A stretch of DNA of 41,714 nt, from positions 1 to 41,714 of the forward strand of contig JBFWVD010000047.1 of assembly GCA_050246915.1 (NCBI GenBank), written 5' to 3'. The stretch is from JBFWVD01 sp050246915 (GTDB lineage: Bacteria; Actinomycetota; Acidimicrobiia; Acidimicrobiales; Ilumatobacteraceae). The stretch's first letter is position 1, and each line of letters begins with the position of its first letter. The translations under genes and the position numbers were made by a program. Below are positions 16,817 through 24,631 of the stretch, in pieces. The notes under the pieces were generated by a model. The model made no database searches. It saw only the letters and a list, made by a program, of their open reading frames with translations, and was not told the origin of the DNA.

Positions 16817-16867
16817 ACCGCCATGATGGCCCGCCGGCCCGCGCCGAACTGTCCATGTCTTGGTTTG

Positions 16868-17530
16868 TCATGGGCTGGCCACAACGCCGACGACTGCCGT
16901 CGCGTCGACAGGTCCGTAGACGCGGCTGTCTTCGGAGTTGCACCGGGTGTCGCCCAACACGAACAACTGTCCGCTTGCAACAACAACCGGGCCGAAGTCG
17001 CGGGTCCCACCACATGATGGATTCAGGTATGGCTCCGACAATGTCTGGCCGTTGACCGACACGACGCCATCGACCGCGCTGACCGTGTCGGCGCCAATGG
17101 CGATGACCCGCTTGATCGACATCTGACCAGTCGTCCCGCCCGTGTGCGGAGGCTCTCGGAACACAACGATCGTTCCGGTCGTGACGTCGCCCGACAACGG
17201 TGTCACCGTCACCACCGCCGACGCATCGAAGGTCGGCGACATCGCCCCCGACGACACCACGAACGTTGACGTCGTCGCCGAACCATTGTCTGCGACGTTG
17301 CTTGCACCGCCGCTGTTGCGGTTCACGAGGACTACCGTCCCGACCATCAACACGCCAGCGAATGCGGCGACACTCGCGGCCCTCGCCACGCGATCGCGAC
17401 GACGACGCCGTCGAGCGCCCGCGGCAACCTCGACGAACGAAGGTCGCGGGGCATGCTCGACGGAGCTCAGTGCATGACGCACACGCTCGCCCACCGCAGC
17501 TTCATCACGATGCCCAGCTCCACCCATCAT
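16868..17530 (-). CDS. Catalytically dead signal-peptidase-like (S26) membrane protein, putative anti-sigma factor
   Basis: This 220-aa protein has residues 1-50 cytoplasmic and arginine-rich (VRHALSSVEH...ARRRRRRDR), one transmembrane helix (about 51-69), then an extracytoplasmic S26 domain. The family boxes are clear: SSGAMSPTF (93-101), IKRVIAIGAD (139-148, with general-base Lys140) and LGDTRCNSEDSRVYGPV (192-208). In active type I signal peptidases the residue before Met in S-G-S-M-x-P-T is the catalytic Ser; here it is Ala96 (codon GCG, complement of 17243-17245). The protein should therefore lack peptidase activity. Two cysteines (173, 197) could form a disulfide. Its start overlaps the stop of the ECF sigma gene by 4 nt, the usual place of an anti-sigma factor, so I infer that it tethers or senses for that sigma factor. 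Confidence 0.75.
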   Translation of the reverse strand: MMGGAGHRDEAAVGERVRHALSSVEHAPRPSFVEVAAGARRRRRRDRVARAASVAAFAGVLMVGTVVLVNRNSGGASNVADNGSATTSTFVVSSGAMSPTFDASAVVTVTPLSGDVTTGTIVVFREPPHTGGTTGQMSIKRVIAIGADTVSAVDGVVSVNGQTLSEPYLNPSCGGTRDFGPVVVASGQLFVLGDTRCNSEDSRVYGPVDATAVVGVVASP

Positions 17531-18060
17531 TTCTCCACCACCTCACGAAGCTCATCCAACGCGCGCGACAACAACGACCGCACCGTCCCCGGCCGAACAC
17601 CGAGCAGCCGTGCGATCTCGGCGTCGGGAAGGTCGAGCCAATACCGCAGCACCACCGCGGAGCGCTGCCGGGGTGAGAGCACCAACAACGCGTCCAACAT
17701 CACGTCAGGTCCGTCGCCAACGGGCGGACGCCGAACCGGTTCGGCCTTTAGCCGCATGACCCGCCGTCGGCGCAACTCGCTCCGCGCCGCGTTCACCACG
17801 CAGGTCCGCACGAACGCGCCCGGATTGTCGAGTCGGTCCCATCGAACGAGCGCCCGCTCGAAACTGTCCTGCGCGATCTCCTCGGCCCTGCTCCTGTCGT
17901 CGATGAGCCCGATGGCGAGCCGCACCATCAGCGACCACCCATCGTCGAAGAACTCATCGAACGTCAACGGCACCGATGACGCGGATCGGTCACCACCTCG
18001 CGTCTGGTTGATCGGGTCCACCCGATCAGGTTCGGAGATCGTCACGTCACCCACACTCAC
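17527..18060 (-). CDS. ECF RNA polymerase sigma factor
   Basis: This protein has about 177 aa if started at GTG 18060. The frame is open to 18261, but that would overlap hisA, and the extra sequence is not sigma-like; the exact start is uncertain. Region 2 is recognisable (FDEFFDDGWSLMVRLAIGL ... EEIAQDSFERAL.RWDRL), as is region 4 (LLVLSPRQRSAVVLRYWLDL, EIARLLGVRPGTVRSLLSRA). It resembles the SigE-like group of actinobacterial ECF factors. The downstream gene overlaps by 4 nt and encodes a single-pass S26-like protein, its probable anti-sigma partner. Target promoters are not apparent. Confidence 0.88.
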   Translation of the reverse strand: MSVGDVTISEPDRVDPINQTRGGDRSASSVPLTFDEFFDDGWSLMVRLAIGLIDDRSRAEEIAQDSFERALVRWDRLDNPGAFVRTCVVNAARSELRRRRVMRLKAEPVRRPPVGDGPDVMLDALLVLSPRQRSAVVLRYWLDLPDAEIARLLGVRPGTVRSLLSRALDELREVVEK

Positions 18061-18157
18061 CGCTGACGAACCAGCACCCGAAACTGTTGCGTCGACATTC
18101 TCGAGCGCGCCACCGCCGGCAATCTGCGTGCCGCGATTGCGCCGCTCGTGCAGGCCG

Positions 18158-18919
18158 TTACGGAGTACGTCTAGTCGCGCGAAGCGCCTCGAGGAGTGTG
18201 AACCGGCCGGCGTACAGGGCCTTGCCGATGACCGCTCCCTCCAGATTCGCGCCAACCCCATCCAGGGCGATCAGGTCCGCGATCGTGGAGATCCCACCGG
18301 ACGCGATCACCGGGGTTGCCGTGGCGCGGGTGACCGCCCGGTAGAGCTCCACGTTGGGTCCCAGCAAAGCGCCGTCGCGGCTCACGTCGGTGATGACGTG
18401 GCGGGCACAGCCGACGCGATCCAGCCACGCCAGGGTCTCCCACAGATCGCCGCCGTCACGGTTCCTGCCGCGAGCAGCGAGCCGATGCCGCATCGAGTCA
18501 TCGCTCTCCTCGACGACACGCACGTCCAGGGCGACAGCGATCCGCTCGCCGTGCGCAGCGATCACTCGGGCGCACCATGCCGGGTCCTCCAGAGCAGCCG
18601 TGGAGAGGATGACGCGCAAGCAGCCAGTGGACAATGCCCAAGCCAACGACGCGTCGTCGCGGATACCGCCCGAAAGCTCCACCTTGACGTCGAGCTCGCC
18701 GATCACGGCCTCGAGTAGCTCAGCGTTGGAGCCACGGTCGAGGGCCGCGTCGAGGTCGACCAGGTGGATCCACTCGGCGCCATCGGCCTGCCACGCAAGC
18801 GCCGCGTCGAGTGCGTCACCGTAGGTGGTCTCGGTCCCGGCATCGCCCCCGACGAGCCGGACAGCCCTACCGTTGGCCACGTCGACGGCCGGCAGCAAGG
18901 TGAGGGCCACAGGTCGCAC
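18158..18919 (-). CDS. priA: HisA/PriA phosphoribosyl isomerase
   Basis: This 253-aa (beta/alpha)8-barrel protein starts LLPAVDVANGRAVRL (first catalytic Asp in AVDV). It contains WIHLVDLDAA, VELSGGIRD, an ITDVSRDGALLGPN segment (second catalytic Asp) and ASGGISTIADL with a C-terminal phosphate-binding GKALYAG. In histidine synthesis it isomerises ProFAR to PRFAR. In many actinobacteria the enzyme is PriA and also performs the TrpF reaction of tryptophan synthesis; the sequence looks PriA-like, but I cannot prove bifunctionality. No other his or trp genes are in the window, which is unusual. It is followed by the sigma gene after a 97-bp gap. Confidence 0.85.
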   Translation of the reverse strand: MRPVALTLLPAVDVANGRAVRLVGGDAGTETTYGDALDAALAWQADGAEWIHLVDLDAALDRGSNAELLEAVIGELDVKVELSGGIRDDASLAWALSTGCLRVILSTAALEDPAWCARVIAAHGERIAVALDVRVVEESDDSMRHRLAARGRNRDGGDLWETLAWLDRVGCARHVITDVSRDGALLGPNVELYRAVTRATATPVIASGGISTIADLIALDGVGANLEGAVIGKALYAGRFTLLEALRATRRTP

Positions 18920-19053
18920 GCTACTGAGCAGATGTACACCTGTGCCTATGCGCTACTCGCCCCGGCCCGCGATCTGGTCTGCTCGCGGCACCGCGCAGCA
19001 CTGCGCCCAACCCGCCACTGACCCGAGCCTCTAACGGGCGGCCATGCTGCAGA

Positions 19054-20022
19054 ATGCTCAACGTGGATGCCGATGCGATCGCCGAGCGGTTCGGCCTCGG
19101 CGAGCCACTCACCGAACCGACGATCGCCGCCGCGGGTTGGGGTGAGCGAAATCGAGTCTGGCGCCTCGCGACGACGACTGGGGTGTTCGCCGTCAAAGAC
19201 ACGCATGAGGAGCTTCTACCGATCGACATCGGTCAGGCGTTCCGTATCGAGCTGGCGGCGCACAACGCCGGTATTCCGAGCGCTTCCCCGATTCGGTCGA
19301 TTCACGATGGTTGCTACGAAACGATCGACGGACGGTGGTATCGCTGCCATCGATGGGCCGATGGCAGCGTGAAGCAGAACGAGGACACGTCAGCCGGGGA
19401 GGCGCACGCCATGGGCATCGTGGTCGCCCGGCTACACGGCCTTGCGATTCCCGCCGACCCCTCACCTCCCGCAGAGGCGTTCGGCCGAGGGCACTGGCTC
19501 GAGGCGGCACGGTTGCGCCCGCACGCCGCGTGGGCCCGTGCGATCGAAGACCACATCGACAACATCGACGCGGCCGAGTCCCGCGGAAGCTCGGTTGCTC
19601 AAGAAGCTGTCATTGGGACTCACCGCGATCTCAACGCGCACAATGTGCTCTTCACACCCGATGGACCCGTCCTGATCGACTGGGATGCGGCCGGTCCCGC
19701 ATCAGTGAGATACGAACGAGCCGCGACGGCGACCCTGTGGGCCCAGCGACACGACGGCGGCCTCGACATCGAGGTTGCATCGGCATTCCTTCGCGGATAC
19801 ATCGACGGTGGCGGCGTTGTTGACCGCGACGACGCCTCAACACTCCCATTGTGGCTTCGCGACGTCGCATGGTGGACGGATCGAAACGTGAAGATCGCCA
19901 TCTCACAACCTTCGGAGCATCACGAACATCTCGCAGCCTTACTCGTCAAGACACTGGCCGACGGCCTCGAGGCCATCACCCGACGTCAACGCCTGTACCA
20001 CGCAGCAGTCGCGAGCCTCTGA
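19054..20022 (+). CDS. APH-family phosphotransferase
   Basis: This 322-aa protein has an aminoglycoside phosphotransferase/choline kinase-like fold. The N-lobe has a nucleotide-binding loop (AAGWGERNRVWRL) and the Lys of 'VFAVKD'. The catalytic loop is THRDLNAHNVLF (Asp near 191) and the metal-binding motif is VLIDWDAAGPA. The family phosphorylates small hydroxyl-containing substrates (antibiotics, choline, homoserine-like); the actual substrate is unknown. It is divergent from hisA/priA with a 134-bp gap. Confidence 0.85.
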   Translation: MLNVDADAIAERFGLGEPLTEPTIAAAGWGERNRVWRLATTTGVFAVKDTHEELLPIDIGQAFRIELAAHNAGIPSASPIRSIHDGCYETIDGRWYRCHRWADGSVKQNEDTSAGEAHAMGIVVARLHGLAIPADPSPPAEAFGRGHWLEAARLRPHAAWARAIEDHIDNIDAAESRGSSVAQEAVIGTHRDLNAHNVLFTPDGPVLIDWDAAGPASVRYERAATATLWAQRHDGGLDIEVASAFLRGYIDGGGVVDRDDASTLPLWLRDVAWWTDRNVKIAISQPSEHHEHLAALLVKTLADGLEAITRRQRLYHAAVASL

Positions 20023-20153
20023 ACCGCCGCACAGTTGAAGCAATTGGGTCGCCGGGTTGCGCCCGTCGGGCAGTCGAACGATGTCGAGATCGAGCTTGAC
20101 CACAAATGGTCAGGATATCGAACGCTCGCTGCCAGTGACCGTTGAGCGCAACC

Positions 20154-20978
20154 CTAGTTGACGACAGCCTCGGGGCGTCGAGCGGTGATCATGAGGTGTG
20201 GGCCAAGTCCGAGTAGTTCCGGAATCGATTCGGTTGCTCGGGCCGTTTGGAATACGACCTCCCGACCGACCGACTCGTCGAGGCGTTCGGCGAGATCGGG
20301 CAACATCACCGCGAGGCCCTCAACCGATACCAAGGCGACTGGTGTCAGCCCGGCGGCGCGCACCTCGCTGCGCAACTGCACTGGCCGGTGACAGAACCCG
20401 AAGAATGCGCCAGGAGCAAGTGGCGGCATCCAGCCGTCGTGTTCGAACCGGTCGATCTCGTCAACGATCGCTGGCAGGAACTCATACAGCTTGCTGGCGA
20501 GGATCCCGTCGAGTCGGGGCGCCCACCGCGAGATCGCCGCCGCGAAGACAACTCCACCGGGTCGCACCACGCGGCGGGCTTCCGTCAGGGCCTCGACTCG
20601 CTCGGTCCTGGTCCGAAGGTGATAGAGCGGGCCGAGGAGGAGCACGGCGTCGACCGACTCGTCGTCGAGATCGAGTTCGCAGGCATCACCCACGGCAGTC
20701 TCGATCACGGTCGTGGCTATGTCGCTCAGCTGGTCGACATGGACGGGAACCAAGTCTCGATGGCGGACCCGGTAGCCGAGACTGGCAAGCCACAAGGCGT
20801 ACCGCCCGGGACCACCGCCGATGTCGGCGATCACCGAGCCGGTTGGTGGGAGATGGCGAAGGATGAGTTCCTTGGACCGTTCGAACTCGAGCACACCCCG
20901 AGGCGATGTCAATCGATCTTGCTCAAGCCCGAGTTCGTAGTGCTCGTGCAATGCCCTCACATCGTCCTGCGTCCCCAT
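20154..20978 (-). CDS. Class I SAM-dependent methyltransferase
   Basis: This protein has about 274 aa. Motif I is VIADIGGGPGRYALWLASLG and the following acidic strand end is less canonical (RHRDLVPVH). Motif II/post-II regions are DESVDAVLLLGPLYHL and the characteristic RVVRPGGVVFAAAISRW. The start at 20978 (ATG, MGTQDDVRALHEHYELG) is chosen because the upstream extension to 21311 has no family similarity and overlaps the neighbouring gene. The substrate is unknown. It lies 73 bp downstream of a sulfotransferase on the same strand. Confidence 0.85.
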   Translation of the reverse strand: MGTQDDVRALHEHYELGLEQDRLTSPRGVLEFERSKELILRHLPPTGSVIADIGGGPGRYALWLASLGYRVRHRDLVPVHVDQLSDIATTVIETAVGDACELDLDDESVDAVLLLGPLYHLRTRTERVEALTEARRVVRPGGVVFAAAISRWAPRLDGILASKLYEFLPAIVDEIDRFEHDGWMPPLAPGAFFGFCHRPVQLRSEVRAAGLTPVALVSVEGLAVMLPDLAERLDESVGREVVFQTARATESIPELLGLGPHLMITARRPEAVVN

Positions 20979-21051
20979 TGCCGAAGTGTGGCCGAACACA
21001 GCCATAGCGCGTCGAGCGATTTCCATTCTTCGTATCACCGGCCGCCGTGCG

Positions 21052-21957
21052 CTATTCGGTGTAGCCGAGAGCGGTGAGGCGATCACCGAGCGCCTTCCAG
21101 ATGGCGGCCGCTTCTCGGGGAGCGAGGTCGGTGCGCCAACGGCCGATCGAGTCCTGCACCGAATCGGTCGTGATGTGTTCCGCCATCTGAGAGCGTCGAG
21201 CGTGGACGATGTCAGCGTCGAGCGTGACGCCGAGCCACTCGCCAATCCGTGTCGCGGTTGACTCGAGGTCGACGGCGAAGTCTTCGTATCGCACGATCTG
21301 CTGCTCAACACCGACCGGGACGTCGGCGATCAGATCGAGGCCGCGCGCCGCCGAATCGATGAACCGTTCGAGGTACTCGTGTTCAGGTTCCCCGCGCCGT
21401 CGACCGAATAGCACGGGACCGATCCGGTTCGTGAATGATCGGATCGAAGCAAGCACATCGCGGGGATCACGCACACAGTCCACCACTCGGACCGGTATCG
21501 CCGCCTCGACGACCTCGGAAAGCCGCACCGCGATCTTCTCCGCGTACAGCGTCACGCCCGGTGACCGTTCAGTCATCGCTTCCGACATGGCCTCCCAGAG
21601 ATGGGCCGTCGCCCGCCGCTGCAACACGTCGCGGTCCAGGGCCTCGGGATCGAATGGCAGCGGACCCACGATCGGGTTCGCTCCAAAGAAGGTCTCGCCC
21701 ACACCGGAGTGGGTGTCGGGATCAAACGGCGTGGTGATGTGACGAGCCACGCGAACGCAGTAGCTCAGGTACCGGTACTCGCCGATCGGGTAACGGCGAT
21801 CGAGCGCTACCTGCGGACTCGACGCCAGGAGTTGCATCAAAAGGGTCGAACCCACTCGACCCTCGAACATCCTCACGACAACACACGGCAGCACGAGGCC
21901 AACCGTACGTCGAGCGTCGGTCCCTGTTCGTCGATTCCCGATGCGAGGTTTGGTCAT
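21052..21957 (-). CDS. Sulfotransferase family protein
   Basis: This 301-aa protein has the two PAPS-binding motifs of sulfotransferases: an N-terminal P-loop-like FEGRVGSTLLMQLL (5'-phosphosulfate loop) and VVDCVRDPRDVLASIRSF (3'-phosphate loop). A C-terminal 'WLGVTLD' helix and a W-R pair typical of the family are also present. It transfers sulfate from PAPS to an acceptor that cannot be read from sequence. The start at 21957 (MTKPRIGNRR) is preferred; the frame upstream is antisense to the GNAT gene. The divergent GNAT gene begins 41 bp away. Confidence 0.85.
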   Translation of the reverse strand: MTKPRIGNRRTGTDARRTVGLVLPCVVVRMFEGRVGSTLLMQLLASSPQVALDRRYPIGEYRYLSYCVRVARHITTPFDPDTHSGVGETFFGANPIVGPLPFDPEALDRDVLQRRATAHLWEAMSEAMTERSPGVTLYAEKIAVRLSEVVEAAIPVRVVDCVRDPRDVLASIRSFTNRIGPVLFGRRRGEPEHEYLERFIDSAARGLDLIADVPVGVEQQIVRYEDFAVDLESTATRIGEWLGVTLDADIVHARRSQMAEHITTDSVQDSIGRWRTDLAPREAAAIWKALGDRLTALGYTE

Positions 21958-21997
21958 CTCGCTCAGCTCGACCGGGGGTGTCTGACACCATCGCAGT

Positions 21998-22564
21998 GTG
22001 ATTGTTCCCGATCGTGATGGCAGGCATTGGCTGGTACGTCCGGGCGTTGGTACCGACGTGGCAGCGTTGCAGGACCTCGAGGTCGACGCAGCACGCAGGT
22101 TCCGCGACGTTGGCCTGGACCAGATCGCCGACGACACACCGACCACCGAGAGCGCACTTGAAGACGCGATCGTCGCCGGCAGACTGTGGGTCGCCGTCGA
22201 TCGAGTCTCTGAACGGGTCCTCGGGTACGTGAGAGTGTCGGTGGTCGATGGGGTCGGCCACCTCGATGAGGTCGGCGTAGCAATCGCTTCGGGGCGACGC
22301 GGTATCGGCGCGTCCCTCATCGAGCGAGCGGACACGTGGGCACGGGCGAACGATCTACTCGAGCTGACTCTGACGACGTTCGCCAACGTGCCGTGGAACG
22401 CTCCCTATTACGAGCGACTCGGTTTCCGGGCAATTGCTGACGATCACCTCGGCCCCGGGCTACGCGCCATCCGCGACAACGAACAGGCCGGCGGCCTCGA
22501 CGACCAATCCGCACGCGTAGCGATGCGCAGGCCAACCGGCCGCATCCTTTCGCCTTCTCCGTGA
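21998..22564 (+). CDS. GNAT family N-acetyltransferase
   Basis: This 188-aa protein starts with GTG. It is an acetyl-CoA-dependent acetyltransferase: beta4 'GHLDEVGVAIASGRRGIG' with the pyrophosphate-binding R-x-x-G-x-G/A pattern (GRRGIGASLIERA), then LTLTTFANVPWNAPYYERLGF, the classic motif B with an N/Y pair. The acceptor is unknown. The C-terminal tail (GRILSPSP) is longer than the domain needs. Confidence 0.88.
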   Translation: MIVPDRDGRHWLVRPGVGTDVAALQDLEVDAARRFRDVGLDQIADDTPTTESALEDAIVAGRLWVAVDRVSERVLGYVRVSVVDGVGHLDEVGVAIASGRRGIGASLIERADTWARANDLLELTLTTFANVPWNAPYYERLGFRAIADDHLGPGLRAIRDNEQAGGLDDQSARVAMRRPTGRILSPSP

Positions 22565-22783
22565 CGGCAACCGTTCGGGAGTGACCGCCTCACTCGGCAA
22601 ATAGCTGAACCAAGCCGCCGGAGTCGCCGTGAAGTGTGTCGGGATCGCAAGGCCGGTTCGCTGCCCTCGGACCACCGAGCAGGGCGGGACCGTGTTCTTG
22701 GCGTGAGCCATGATGACCGAGTGGGCGAGCGCGGTACAGCAGGGCAGCGCGATCGAACTCGCCGATGGGCTCAGCTGATACCG

Positions 22784-23560
22784 ATGTCGTTGCTGCCATG
22801 GATTGCTTGCATGGCGATGGCAATGATCGCCTACGACAGCTCGACGAACGGGTCCAGGCAATTGCTCCTCGTGACACTCGGGCCAATCGCCGTGGCGACG
22901 GTCATGTTTCCCTCGGCGATCGCGCTCTCGTCAACGCAGAACACCCGGGTCCGTGGCGCGGTCCTCGCCACGTTGTCCGCCGCCGGCACAGGAGCCGGTG
23001 CAATCATCGGCGGCCACGACGACCCGCTGCGCGGGCTGGTACTCGTCGAGGTCGCCCTGCTGGCGTTCTTCATCGCCTGGGTCCTGTGGCTCTGGTCGGC
23101 CGTCACTCGACGCCGGCTGGAATCGCGTCGAGCCAATGACCCGATCGTCGGGACCCGACGAGCCGGGGCCGCCGACAGGCTCGCGGCATCTTCAATCGAC
23201 ATTGTTGTTCTCTGCGTCGGACTGGTGACCCCGGCAACGATGTTGAGCAACGCGCATCTCGAACTCGCGGCCCTTGCGTCAGGACTGGTCGTCGCAACCG
23301 CGTACTTCGCCGCGCCAACGGCCCGAGGACGCGGAACCATCGGGCAACGGGCACTTCGCATAGCGGTGATCGACACCAAGAGCGGGCGTCCGCCGACACC
23401 AGCACGGTCGACGATTCGAAGTCTCGTCGTGGTCGTCGAGATGCTGCTTGCCGTGAGCATCGCTCTCGGTGTCGTGGCCCTGCTCGAAGTGCTGTCGATC
23501 GCCGCGTCCGGCCGGAGCATCACCGACAGAGTGCTCGGCACAGATGTCGTCGTGCTCTAG
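22784..23560 (+). CDS. RDD-family membrane protein
   Basis: This protein has about 258 aa. Two N-terminal hydrophobic pairs (LLPWIACMAMAMIAY, LVTLGPIAVATVMFP) and two further segments precede the RDD domain. The domain begins RRAGAADRLAASSIDIVVL (R..D..D signature) and ends TIGQRALRIAVID ... SITDRVLGTDVVVL, matching the family's 'T.hDrlagT.VV' end. RDD proteins are integral membrane proteins of mostly unknown, sometimes ion-exchange, function. The start is uncertain: ATG 22784 follows no clear Shine-Dalgarno, and the frame continues upstream to 22634 with non-membrane sequence that I consider noncoding. The 219 bp before it hold nothing else I can support. Confidence 0.8.
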   Translation: MSLLPWIACMAMAMIAYDSSTNGSRQLLLVTLGPIAVATVMFPSAIALSSTQNTRVRGAVLATLSAAGTGAGAIIGGHDDPLRGLVLVEVALLAFFIAWVLWLWSAVTRRRLESRRANDPIVGTRRAGAADRLAASSIDIVVLCVGLVTPATMLSNAHLELAALASGLVVATAYFAAPTARGRGTIGQRALRIAVIDTKSGRPPTPARSTIRSLVVVVEMLLAVSIALGVVALLEVLSIAASGRSITDRVLGTDVVVL

Positions 23561-23648
23561 CGGCGTTGTCATGGGTCCCAGCCCTTCGCGATGCGACGTG
23601 ACCGGCAACGGGCCGGCGATTCCGCATCGGATCGAGACCGCCCGGGTA

Positions 23649-23676
23649 TTGACTTCTGAAGTAGTTCAGATATCCT
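23649..23676 (+). promoter_or_regulatory. Promoter with palindromic operator of the TA module
   Basis: TTGACT (23649-23654), a 16-nt spacer and TATCCT (23671-23676) precede the ATG at 23683 by 6 nt, so the transcript is probably leaderless. The spacer is exactly the inverted repeat TCTGAA-GTAG-TTCAGA (23655-23670), placed where a bound antitoxin would block RNA polymerase. Confidence 0.6.
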
Positions 23677-23682
23677 CGCCGC

Positions 23683-24138
23683 ATGTCTGTCGTCGAACGG
23701 CCGTTCTCACAGTTCTTGCGCGAACCCAACGACGTGGTGGCTGAGTTGGTCGAGCACGACGTGTTGCTCCGTCGCCGGAACGCGCCCGCGTTGCGGCTCA
23801 GCCGGGCCGATCGAGACGACGATCGCTCCGAAGCGTTCGAGGCTCTGTCCCGCCTCTTGCGAAACCTGGCCGTGCACAGCCCCGCCGCCCTCGATGGAGC
23901 CATCGACGACGTCTTCGCTTGGGTGACGTTCTTGCCCAAGCCCGATCGCAGGCTGTTCGTCGACGAACTCACTCGCACACTCGTCGGTGCAGCTGCCATC
24001 GAGAACTACTCACCGGTAGCCCAGCTACTGCGGGAGTGGAAGGCAACTGCAGAGATCCATGGTGATCCGGCCCTCGCTCGCCGACTCCGAAAGCCCATCG
24101 ACGCTGCCGGCGAGCAGGTCGCCGCTCCGGTCGGCTGA
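23683..24138 (+). CDS. Phd-like antitoxin
   Basis: This 151-aa protein has an N-terminal segment 'PFSQFLREPNDVVAELVEHD' followed by VLLRRRNAPALRLSRADR, resembling Phd/YefM-type antitoxins (a small DNA-binding domain plus a strand with R-R-x-x-x-L). The remaining 100 residues are helical (FEALSRLLRNLAVHS..., PVAQLLREWKATAEI) and likely bind the toxin. The next gene, 6 bp downstream, is a RelE/ParE-like toxin. The promoter palindrome directly upstream suggests autoregulation. It is longer than a minimal Phd protein, which is usual for this actinobacterial subgroup. Confidence 0.75.
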   Translation: MSVVERPFSQFLREPNDVVAELVEHDVLLRRRNAPALRLSRADRDDDRSEAFEALSRLLRNLAVHSPAALDGAIDDVFAWVTFLPKPDRRLFVDELTRTLVGAAAIENYSPVAQLLREWKATAEIHGDPALARRLRKPIDAAGEQVAAPVG

Positions 24139-24144
24139 ACGGCA

Positions 24145-24489
24145 ATGCCGAAACGGAAGGAACGAGTCGCGCCTCCTCCCGCCGACCGAGGTTGGGACCT
24201 TCGCTACGCCAACAACGACGCAGTCAAGGGCTGGGAGCAGATCTGTGCGGCCGCTCCGTCGAACGCTCGCACCGCCTGGGAGAAGCTCACCGCCGATCCG
24301 CGCGAGCGCAGCAGTCGCCAGCATCCGCTGAAGGGCTCACTCGGTCAGCGCAGTGTCAACGGCATCGACATGGAACAGTGGCAGTACGAAGTCACCAGCG
24401 GTGGACGGCTCTGGTACTGCATCGACGACGCGGCGATGACCGTCTGGCTCACCGACGCTCACGTCGGCCACCCCAAGGCCACCGAGTAG
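24145..24489 (+). CDS. RelE/ParE-like toxin
   Basis: This 114-aa protein has a middle helix region (VKGWEQICAAAPSNARTAWEKL), then 'RQHPLKGSLGQ', a strand-rich C-terminus (MEQWQYEVTSGGRLWYCID) and VWLTDAHVGHPKATE. This is the pattern of RelE-superfamily toxins of the actinobacterial type, in which a basic and aromatic surface cleaves or blocks mRNA on the ribosome. It lies 6 bp after the antitoxin and is surely co-expressed with it. It ends 13 bp before the paired repeats that may mark the island's right end, a typical place for a stabilising module. Confidence 0.8.
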   Translation: MPKRKERVAPPPADRGWDLRYANNDAVKGWEQICAAAPSNARTAWEKLTADPRERSSRQHPLKGSLGQRSVNGIDMEQWQYEVTSGGRLWYCIDDAAMTVWLTDAHVGHPKATE

Positions 24490-24502
24490 AACACGCGCCG
24501 CC

Positions 24503-24524
24503 GTGCCTACAACGTGCCTACAAC
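24503..24524. repeat. Paired 11-nt repeats before phoX copy 2
   Basis: GTGCCTACAAC is repeated twice in tandem. It matches in spacing and mostly in sequence the pair at 6169-6190 before the integrase; the nine bases before both pairs differ but both read CCGTGCCTACA at the junction. It lies between the toxin stop and the second phoX gene. Confidence 0.6.
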
Positions 24525-24631
24525 AACGGGGAATGCTGGCTACCGAGACGACACGACGGCTGGTGCGCTCGAGATCACCGCGATGGACGAGCCACTCGCG
24601 TCCGATCCGCTGGCGTTCGGTCCCCGATCGA

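Noticed and set aside
18061..18261. N-terminal extension of the ECF sigma factor
   Set aside because: It overlaps the end of priA/hisA and is not sigma-like. A GTG start at or after 18060 gives a normal family length.
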